Positions 27,587 to 34,206 of a DNA stretch of 64,000 nt are shown one piece after another. The DNA comes from Imperialibacter sp964351395. Its GTDB lineage: Bacteria; Bacteroidota; Bacteroidia; Cytophagales; Cyclobacteriaceae. Where the stretch lies: contig CAYGOF010000004.1 of the NCBI GenBank assembly GCA_964351395.1, forward strand, positions 124,001 to 188,000, given 5' to 3'. The position numbers and the translations under genes are program-made. Every line of letters starts with the position of its first letter. Position 1 is the stretch's first letter. The notes under the pieces were generated by a model that made no database searches, was not told the DNA's origin, and saw only the letters and a list, made by a program, of their open reading frames with translations.

Positions 27587-28882
27587 ATGAAAGGACCGAT
27601 CATAAAGGAAATCATCATTACCCCCATTGCCACCGTTGACCCGCCGTTGCTCAACGCTGCAGGATTACATGCCCCGTATGCTTTGCGCACGATTGTTCAG
27701 CTCGTTACCGACGATGCCATCGTTGGCATTAGTGAGATTCCCGGCACAGCCGACACGAATGAAGCATTGGAACAGGCTAAAGAACTAATTATCGGTAAAG
27801 ATCCATTCCAGCTCAATATCATCAGGGACGCTATCGAAGCCCATTTCGACCATGAAACAACGTCGGAGCGAGGAGATGCGCCTTGGGACCAGCGGAAGAT
27901 AGTGCACGTATTTAGTGCCATTGAGGTCGCATGTCTCGATATTCAGGGAAAGATACTCGGCCGACCTGTAGTTGATTTACTAGGGGGTAAGCGAAGAGAC
28001 TGCGTGCCCTTTGCTGCCTATCTTTTTTATAAATATGAAGGAGCAGGGGGTAAGTTGGAATTCGGTACCGACCCCGGTGCTACTGGCTGGGAGGCAGGCC
28101 GACAGGCCGAAGCCTTAACACCAAAAGGAATTGTTGAGCAGGCCATCGCCATGGTGAAAGAATTTGGCTTTAAGTCGATTAAGTTAAAGGGTGGGGCGTT
28201 TCCGCCAGCAGAGGAGGTGGCTGCCATCAAAGCGCTTTACGATCACTTTGGTCCGGATTTTCCTTTGCGCCTTGATCCCAACGCTATCTGGAAGCTGGAA
28301 ACGGCTATTGAGTATGGCAAAATGATGGAAGGCATTTTGGAATACTTCGAAGATCCGGTTCGTGGGCAGCAAGACATGGCCAAAGCCCGGCTGGCATTGG
28401 AAATGCCACTAGCCACCAATATGTGCACCACTAGCTTTGAGGATATCCCCAGCAGCATCGAGCTAGGAGCTGAGGATATTATTTTAAGCGACCATCACTT
28501 TTGGGGAGGACTGAAAAGCTCCATGGAGCTTTCTAAACTTTGCGAGACTTTCGGTCGGAAGCTGTCGATGCATTCTAATAGCCATTTGGGCATCTCACTG
28601 GCAGCCATGGTGCATCTCGGTGCCGCTTTGCCTGAGATTCCCTATGCCCTGGACACCCACTATCCCTGGCAGTCGGAAGAGGTGATTAAGGGGGGAAGAA
28701 TGAAAATAGTTGACGGCTCGGTGGCTGTGCCAACCGATCCCGGATTGGGCGTAGAAATTGATCAGAATTCCCTCAAGAAGCTTCACGCCAACTACCTTGC
28801 CTGTGGACTTACCAAACGAGATGATCTGGTAGAAATGAGAAAAGTAGTGCCTGATTGGGAGTTCAAGAAGGTAAGATGGTAG
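27587..28882 (+). CDS. gudD: Glucarate dehydratase-like, enolase superfamily
   Basis: Enolase superfamily enzyme of the glucarate dehydratase branch, which removes water from D-glucarate (and L-idarate) to give 5-keto-4-deoxyglucarate. The K-x-K base pair is Lys199/Lys201 (SIKLKGG), metal ligands are Asp230 (RLDPNA), Glu255 (YFEDPV) and Asn278 (ATNMCT), and the second base is His329 (SMHSNSH), matching the order and spacing known for E. coli GudD. 431 residues. Pairs with the upstream GntP permease. The later steps of aldarate catabolism (KdgD or GarL/GarR) are not in this window. A close relative specific for another acid sugar cannot be excluded. Confidence 0.88.
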   Translation: MKGPIIKEIIITPIATVDPPLLNAAGLHAPYALRTIVQLVTDDAIVGISEIPGTADTNEALEQAKELIIGKDPFQLNIIRDAIEAHFDHETTSERGDAPWDQRKIVHVFSAIEVACLDIQGKILGRPVVDLLGGKRRDCVPFAAYLFYKYEGAGGKLEFGTDPGATGWEAGRQAEALTPKGIVEQAIAMVKEFGFKSIKLKGGAFPPAEEVAAIKALYDHFGPDFPLRLDPNAIWKLETAIEYGKMMEGILEYFEDPVRGQQDMAKARLALEMPLATNMCTTSFEDIPSSIELGAEDIILSDHHFWGGLKSSMELSKLCETFGRKLSMHSNSHLGISLAAMVHLGAALPEIPYALDTHYPWQSEEVIKGGRMKIVDGSVAVPTDPGLGVEIDQNSLKKLHANYLACGLTKRDDLVEMRKVVPDWEFKKVRW

Positions 28883-28902
28883 GTTTAATTGTTTTGACAG
28901 CC

Positions 28903-29358
28903 CTACTCCGTCATCACAATCGTCGTAAAACTCTCGGCCCAATTAACTAACAAGTCTCGTTGCTCGTTAGTTAGCTGTGCTTCTCCGTGGATGAGGGTAT
29001 ATGAGTCGAGAGGCATTTTCCCTTCTCCCACTTCTTCCATGAGGTCTTTTAGCTTATTTACCTTTTTACTTTTTCTAAGACTAGCCCAATTGGAGAAGTT
29101 CAGCTCCTCACGGCCTTCATTTACATGATCAAAAATAGACCACGATATAGGTGTGATGTAGGTATGCCAGGGATACTTGGTTTCGTTGGAATGGCAATCG
29201 TAGCAGGCAGCCTTAAGGAGCGTACTTACTTCACCTGGGATTTTAGCAGTGGCAATCAAATCATCAGGATTGTCTGCGATTACTTCCGGAGGCGTCCCTC
29301 TAAAAAATTGGAGTCCTACAACGAGGACTCCAATGCCTAAAAGTATCTTTTTGATCAA
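28903..29358 (-). CDS. Haem-binding domain (Haem_bd) protein
   Basis: 151-residue periplasmic c-type heme protein anchored by an N-terminal hydrophobic helix (IKKILLGIGVLVVGLQF). The motif CYDCHSNET (Cys52, Cys55, His56), followed by YPWHTYITPISWSIFDHVNEGREELNFS, is the signature of the Bacteroidota Haem_bd family. EGKMPLDSYT probably supplies the distal Met ligand. It follows the other heme protein gene by five bases on the same strand, so they form an operon. Probably an electron carrier or sensor; target unknown. Confidence 0.93.
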   Translation of the reverse strand: MIKKILLGIGVLVVGLQFFRGTPPEVIADNPDDLIATAKIPGEVSTLLKAACYDCHSNETKYPWHTYITPISWSIFDHVNEGREELNFSNWASLRKSKKVNKLKDLMEEVGEGKMPLDSYTLIHGEAQLTNEQRDLLVNWAESFTTIVMTE

Positions 29359-29362
29359 GGTC

Positions 29363-29767
29363 TTATTCTAATTTAGCGAGAGCAGTTTCTGCCCACTGGT
29401 GCAACTTGGTGTTTTCTTCGTCGGTAAGTTTCATGTTAGGATATTTCTCCAACATTTTTGCTGGGGGCATCTCTCCTTCGTCGAGTACTTCCAAAAGCTC
29501 GTCCAGCATGGCCATGGCATCGGCTGCGTTCATGTTTTGGAGTTTCTCCCATTGAAACTTCTCCTTGGCTTTGTCATTTTTTCCTGATGGCGAATGGCAA
29601 CCCAGACATTTCGTTTCTATCACCGACATAGCGTCGAGCGTGAAAGAAACGGCTCTGTCAGCATCGGCTTCAGCTACAAGAAGGATCTTTGTGGGCTCTT
29701 TTTTCTGCGCCATACCAGCGCCAGCAAAAAACAAAAGAGCACCTGCTAGTAGTAGTAGTTTTTTCAT
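29363..29767 (-). CDS. Small periplasmic c-type cytochrome
   Basis: 134 residues with a signal peptide (MKKLLLLAGALLFFAGAGMA). One heme motif CLGCHS at Cys54/Cys57/His58, followed by a Lys-rich helix and GEMPPAKMLEKYP, whose Met is a candidate sixth ligand. The C terminus (LTDEENTKLHQWAETALAKLE) resembles the end of the downstream Haem_bd protein (LTNEQRDLLVNWAESF), so the two are related by domain type. First gene of a two-gene heme operon. Function beyond electron transfer unknown. Confidence 0.88.
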   Translation of the reverse strand: MKKLLLLAGALLFFAGAGMAQKKEPTKILLVAEADADRAVSFTLDAMSVIETKCLGCHSPSGKNDKAKEKFQWEKLQNMNAADAMAMLDELLEVLDEGEMPPAKMLEKYPNMKLTDEENTKLHQWAETALAKLE

Positions 29768-29830
29768 AGATAGTAGTTTTGTTCGTCTAATATATCAAAA
29801 AAAGACGGCAATGCATACCTGTAGGATACA

Positions 29831-29875
29831 ATTTCAATAGGCTTGCACCAAAGGGAAGCCTTGCCCCCTCCTCCC
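29831..29875. repeat. Left copy of a ~45-bp direct repeat bracketing the RAYT locus
   Basis: Begins ATTTCAATA, then GCTTG, and ends AGCCTTGCCCCCTCCTCCC. Compared with 30835-30880 it is identical in all of these blocks except one extra A in the right copy and one substitution; a central 11-base block differs. The distance between copies is 1004 bases. Confidence 0.7.
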
Positions 29876-29917
29876 GCAAGCATCCGCTTGTGGGTTTCTT
29901 ATTTCGGCGTCTCGCCG
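29873..29917. repeat. Two REP-like hairpins upstream of the RAYT gene
   Basis: Hairpin A at 29873-29894: nine-pair stem CCCGCAAGC/GCTTGTGGG with loop ATCC. Hairpin B at 29905-29917: CGGCG, TCT, CGCCG. A third weaker dyad AGGCTT/AAGCCT spans 29839-29861. Hairpin A contains the CAAGC/GCTTG words found again in the hairpins after the gene. Confidence 0.6.
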
Positions 29918-30001
29918 CTATCATTATTAGCCAACCAGAACCCCCTGGTAATTTAATAGTCTGCTTTATCTAAATACTTATTTGTTATTTTATCTGATAG
30001 G

Positions 30002-30559
30002 ATGAGCCGCAATTATAAAATAGCTGACAGTGGCTATCCATATTTTGTAACCTATACGGTTATTGAATGGATGGACCTATTCGTTAGGAATGTGTACCGA
30101 GAGGTATTTCTAGATAGCGTCAGGTATTGTCAAAGGGAGAAAGGGTTGGTAGTTTATGCATGGGATATTATGCCAAGTCATATTCACATGATTTTGGGGT
30201 CAAAAGGTAAAATGCCGCTGGAGGGGATCATAAGAGACAACAAGAGCTTCGTGTCTAGAGAGATTAGGAAGCTGCTGGAAAGCCAGGAAGAAAGTTTTGA
30301 AAGCAGGAAGTCATGGATGTATCAAATCATGCGGTCTGTCGGAATTAGAAACCCAAACAATAACGATTTTCAACTGTGGCAGCAGCACAACCAGCCGATT
30401 GAACTAAATACCAATTATCTAATGGATCAAAAGCTTAACTATGTTCACAATGATCCGGTTGAAGCTGGTTTTGTGCATAATCCTGAGGAATGGGTATACG
30501 GAAGTGCGGTTGATTATGCAGGAGGTACGGGGTTTTTGGAAGTTGAGTTTTTGCAGTAG
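30002..30559 (+). CDS. REP-associated tyrosine transposase (RAYT)
   Basis: 185-residue single-copy IS200-like (Y1) transposase. The HUH motif is His60-Ile-His62 in MPSHIHMIL and the nucleophile is Tyr147 in LNYVHNDPVEAGFV, the diagnostic C-terminal block of RAYTs. RAYTs nick and rejoin single-stranded palindromic REP sequences and are usually domesticated rather than in a mobile IS. Both sides carry hairpins with the CAAGC/GCTTG core, supporting the RAYT assignment. The gene seems intact, with an ATG preceded by GATAGG. It stands alone between a heme operon and addA. Confidence 0.94.
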   Translation: MSRNYKIADSGYPYFVTYTVIEWMDLFVRNVYREVFLDSVRYCQREKGLVVYAWDIMPSHIHMILGSKGKMPLEGIIRDNKSFVSREIRKLLESQEESFESRKSWMYQIMRSVGIRNPNNNDFQLWQQHNQPIELNTNYLMDQKLNYVHNDPVEAGFVHNPEEWVYGSAVDYAGGTGFLEVEFLQ

Positions 30560-30570
30560 TGTTGATGGAA

Positions 30571-30825
30571 GAAGCGAGAGTCTTCAAGGGAGATGGTCCA
30601 AGCCTGACTCTGCCGGGCTGATGCTTGAATTAGATGTTTATAATATTTCAAGCGTCCGCTTGGAATGGTCTTTCTTCAGCGTCCGCTGAATAAGGATATA
30701 TTTTCTGGTGTAGTGCGAGATCATTTGTTTGAACATGCCTTGTAGTCTCTCGATTTCTGCGTTTGTTTTTTTAGTGGTCGAAGCGAGACGCTTCATTGAT
30801 GACGGTCCAAGCGGACGCTTGAACC
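30571..30825. repeat. Cluster of REP-like palindromes downstream of the RAYT gene
   Basis: Five dyads: GAAG..CTTC (30571-30585); CAAGCG-TC-CGCTTG (30649-30662, extending to nine pairs); TTCAGCG-TC-CGCTGAA (30675-30690); GAAGCG-AGA-CGCTTC (30780-30794); CAAGCG-GA-CGCTTG (30808-30821). The second and fifth are reverse complements over 18 bases (TTCAAGCGTCCGCTTGGA at 30647-30664; its complement at 30806-30823). A module 'GAAGCGAGA...CTTC, then GGTCCAAGC...GCTTGAA' occurs twice, at 30571-30629 (degenerate) and 30780-30823. This is the pattern of REP/BIME elements next to their RAYT. Confidence 0.75.
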
Positions 30826-30834
30826 ATGTTGGGA

Positions 30835-30880
30835 ATTTCAATACGCTTGAGCCGGCGGTCAGCCTTGCCACCCTCCTCCC
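30835..30880. repeat. Right copy of the ~45-bp direct repeat
   Basis: ATTTCAATA, GCTTG and AGCCTTGCCACCCTCCTCCC correspond to the left copy at 29831-29875. It lies immediately before addA and includes the TTG that is the likely -33 box of the addA promoter. Confidence 0.7.
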
Positions 30881-30895
30881 TTCCGCCTATATTTA
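30865..30895 (+). promoter_or_regulatory. Likely addA promoter (TTG-N20-TAtaTTTa)
   Basis: TTG at 30865-30867 and TATATTTA at 30888-30895 with 20 bases between, five bases before the ATG chosen for addA. The last base differs from the TAnnTTTG consensus. The -33 part lies within the right direct repeat. Confidence 0.45.
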
Positions 30896-30900
30896 CCTCA

Positions 30901-33900
30901 ATGACTCCCGAACCTGAATCGCTCAAGTCCTTCGTTATCTACCGCTCCTCAGCCGGTTCAGGAAAAACCTACACCCTGGCCCGGGAGTACATCCTGTTGG
31001 CGCTTCAGTTTCCCGGCTATTTCCGACACATTCTGGCAGTTACTTTTACCAATAAAGCCACAGCCGAAATGAAGTCTCGCATCATCCAGAACCTGGATGC
31101 GCTGAGAAAACGAGAGGGCAAAGGTTTGAGGGCAGAAATCAGAAATGCCCTGGGAATCACCGATCAGCAGCTCAGCAAAAAAGCCGACGAAAGTTTGGCG
31201 GCCATCCTCCACGACTATAGCCATTTCAATATCAGCACTATCGACAAGTTTTTTCAACGGGTGCTCCGGGCATTTGCCCGGGAGGTGGGGATTCAGGGTG
31301 GCGTTACCCTCGAGCTCGACCAGGAGAAAGTGCTCGACGAAGTCATCGATCGCATGCTTTTGGAAGTGGGTGACAACCCGCAACTCACCCGCTGGCTTAC
31401 CCAATTTGCTGAAGACAAACTGCAGCAAGGCAAGTCATGGGACATCCGCAAAGACATCAAGAGCCTGGGTCGTGAGCTGTTCAAAGAGCGGTTCAAAGTA
31501 GTGGCCCCCATGCTGGCCGAAGTCGCCAAAGACGATAACCGGGTGCAGCTGTTCATGAAAGGCATGCAGGAACTGCAGGCTGTGTTCGAAAACACCATAC
31601 AAGGATTTATTGTCAAGTTTGACAAGGTGCTGCAACAGCACCAACTCACTGTGGCCGATTTCAGCAGGGGAGGGAGTGGTCCGGCAGGACTTTTCGGAAA
31701 GTTCGCAAAAAAGGAATTTGAAATCTCCGATACCCGTCGTGGTGCGACAGACAACCTGGATGCCTGGATTACCAAGACCAGCAAGATCAGGCCGCAGCTG
31801 GAACAGGCTTTAGAGGGTGGTATTTTGCTGGCCTACAATGGCATGATCGACTACCACGATCGCAATATACTAGCCTACAATAGCGCCAGCCAGGTGATGC
31901 GTTACCTGTATACTTTGGGCATCATTTCTGACCTTAGCCGCAACCTGGGCGACTACCGTGATGAAGAAGAAGTGATGCTCATTTCCGATGCACCGGATTT
32001 CCTCAATCGCATTATTGGTGACAACGAAACCCCTTACATCTACGAAAAGGCAGGCACCTTTTACCGTCACTACCTGATCGACGAGTTTCAGGATACCTCC
32101 GGGTTTCAGTGGCGCAATTTCCGTCCGCTGGTCGAAAACAGTCTGGCACAAGGCTACAAAAACCTGGTGGTGGGCGATGTAAAGCAATCTATTTACCGGT
32201 GGCGGGGCGGCGATTCTCAACTCCTGCTTGACCAGGTGGCCAACGATATCGGCGAAGCCTATACCCAGGCCGAGCAGCTCCAAAACAACTGGCGGAGCTA
32301 TTCCAACATTATCAATTTCAACAACTTACTGTTTGAACTTGCTCCAAACTTTCTGGCCGATCTTTTATTAGATGGTGCTTCTGGTATTCCTGATCCCGCC
32401 ATGCAGGCAAGGGTAGAAAAGGAGTTGGAACGTTTCCGACTGTCGTATCACGAAGCAGCCCAGGGACAGGGCAACGAAAACAAGATAGGTGGCCTGATCA
32501 AGCTTCAATGGTTTGAAAGTGAAGGCACAGATGACGACGCTGGCGAAGAGGAGGAAGTCGGAAGCTGGGATCAGCAGGCGATTGACAACGCCATTGCGAC
32601 GATTGAAGAGCTGCAGCCAAAGTATGCACTAAAAGACATGTGCATTTTGGTGCGTCGGGCGGAGGAAGGAAGAAAAATGGCCAAAGCACTGCTGGAGAAA
32701 AAGGAGAATAGCTCAGGTAAAAAGCGCTACGATGTGATTTCACCAGAGTCACTTTACCTGGGAGCCTCGCCGGTGGTTCGCTTGCTGCTTGCAGCCTTCC
32801 GATACCTCTATAACCCTAAAGACAACCTGTCGATGGCTCAGCTGGTATACGAATACCACCATTTTTTAACAAAGAAAGCAGTACCAGGGCTGTCGGAACT
32901 ATTTGTGTGGGCAGGGAGTAAAGAAAAGATGTCTCAGTTTGAGCAGCTTTTGCCCCCAGACTTTGTCGGGCAGCAACCATCGCTATTGAAGGTGCCGTTG
33001 CTTGAGCTCACCGAAAGACTGATCGGGTTGTTTGGTCTCACGGATTACCCCAGAGAATTTCCATACCTGCAGGGATTTCAGGATGCCTTGTTGGAATACA
33101 GCAAAAACAATCGGGGCGATGTGGGCTCCTTCCTGCAGTGGTGGACAGACACGGGCTCTCGCCGCAGTGTTCAGGTGCCAGAAGAGCAGGATGCGATACG
33201 AATCATGACCGTCCACAAAGCCAAGGGGCTGGAGTTCAAAGTAGTGTTGGTGCCTTTTTGTAGCTGGGATTTTGACCACAAGCTGGAGGAGATCCTTTGG
33301 TGCGAGGCGCCGCCAGTGGCCCCATTCGATAAGCTGCCGTACTATCCTGTTCGGTATTCGAGTAAGCTGACGGCCACCTATTTTGCTGAGGCCTACTACA
33401 GGGAAAAGATGCAGATCTTCCTCGACAACATAAACCTCCTGTACGTCGCTCTGACACGGCCCGAGGAGGCGCTGTATATCTACGCCCCTCTGCCCAAATT
33501 CAATAAATCCGGTGGTTTTAACATCAATAAGGTATCGGACCTCCTTTATCATCTCTTCTTTCACGAAACTCAGGATTTCGATATCACACCGTCTCCCGAA
33601 GTCGATGTTGCAAACTTTTCAGCCCAAATAGGCAGCTTACCCTTGTACGATCAGGAGCCGATAGGTGACAGACAGCCAACAGGAGGCCTCAAAAACTACC
33701 TTTCCACCAACTGGCGAACTCGGCTAAGCATCCGCTTGCAGGGCGGCACACTTGATGACGAAGTGAGAGAGAAAAGCCTCATTTCTACTCAACGGGGAAC
33801 GGTTTATCACCGATTGCTCTCACATATCAAACATGTGGACGATCTTTCGCGCGTCATAAACGACTTGCTGCCATTAGAACCAATGGACAGTGAGGAAAAA

Positions 33901-34206
33901 ATGTCGATTCAGCATCAACTAGAAAAGCTGTTTGCATTGCCAGAAATGAGTGGATGGTATGGTGGCAACTGGGAAGTGCGCACCGAAAGTCCTGTGCTTC
34001 CTAAAAGTGGAGACGTCCGGCGTTTTGACCGGGTGCTGTTGAAAAAAGATGAAGCAGTTTTGATAGAATTTAAAACAGGCTTGCCATCCAATAGCCATAT
34101 CAGGCAGACCAAGGAATACATGAGCCTGCTTTCGGGTATGGGCTACGCCAGCGTCAGTGGTTTTCTGGTTTATATCGATGAACTTACAATCAACCAGGTC
34201 GCATGA
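30901..34206 (+). CDS. addA: AddA/RecB-like helicase-nuclease subunit
   Basis: 1101-residue UvrD-family helicase with a C-terminal RecB-type nuclease, forming with AddB the enzyme that resects double-strand DNA ends for RecA. Walker A SSAGSGKTYTLA (16-27), the Walker B DEFQDT box, GDVKQSIYRWRGGD (motif III), MTVHKAKGLEF (motif V) and, near the C terminus, RRFDRVLL...VLIEFKTG with the Asp-Glu-Lys nuclease triad. The ATG at 30901 is chosen: helicase homology starts ten residues later, while the longer start at 30826 would overlap the palindromes and repeat. The stop overlaps the addB start by four bases (ATGA), implying coupled translation. Confidence 0.92.
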   Translation: MTPEPESLKSFVIYRSSAGSGKTYTLAREYILLALQFPGYFRHILAVTFTNKATAEMKSRIIQNLDALRKREGKGLRAEIRNALGITDQQLSKKADESLAAILHDYSHFNISTIDKFFQRVLRAFAREVGIQGGVTLELDQEKVLDEVIDRMLLEVGDNPQLTRWLTQFAEDKLQQGKSWDIRKDIKSLGRELFKERFKVVAPMLAEVAKDDNRVQLFMKGMQELQAVFENTIQGFIVKFDKVLQQHQLTVADFSRGGSGPAGLFGKFAKKEFEISDTRRGATDNLDAWITKTSKIRPQLEQALEGGILLAYNGMIDYHDRNILAYNSASQVMRYLYTLGIISDLSRNLGDYRDEEEVMLISDAPDFLNRIIGDNETPYIYEKAGTFYRHYLIDEFQDTSGFQWRNFRPLVENSLAQGYKNLVVGDVKQSIYRWRGGDSQLLLDQVANDIGEAYTQAEQLQNNWRSYSNIINFNNLLFELAPNFLADLLLDGASGIPDPAMQARVEKELERFRLSYHEAAQGQGNENKIGGLIKLQWFESEGTDDDAGEEEEVGSWDQQAIDNAIATIEELQPKYALKDMCILVRRAEEGRKMAKALLEKKENSSGKKRYDVISPESLYLGASPVVRLLLAAFRYLYNPKDNLSMAQLVYEYHHFLTKKAVPGLSELFVWAGSKEKMSQFEQLLPPDFVGQQPSLLKVPLLELTERLIGLFGLTDYPREFPYLQGFQDALLEYSKNNRGDVGSFLQWWTDTGSRRSVQVPEEQDAIRIMTVHKAKGLEFKVVLVPFCSWDFDHKLEEILWCEAPPVAPFDKLPYYPVRYSSKLTATYFAEAYYREKMQIFLDNINLLYVALTRPEEALYIYAPLPKFNKSGGFNINKVSDLLYHLFFHETQDFDITPSPEVDVANFSAQIGSLPLYDQEPIGDRQPTGGLKNYLSTNWRTRLSIRLQGGTLDDEVREKSLISTQRGTVYHRLLSHIKHVDDLSRVINDLLPLEPMDSEEKMSIQHQLEKLFALPEMSGWYGGNWEVRTESPVLPKSGDVRRFDRVLLKKDEAVLIEFKTGLPSNSHIRQTKEYMSLLSGMGYASVSGFLVYIDELTINQVA

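Noticed and set aside
31293..33564. Long minus-strand frames inside addA
   Set aside because: They follow the codon pattern of the real helicase gene and have no homology features; antisense shadows.
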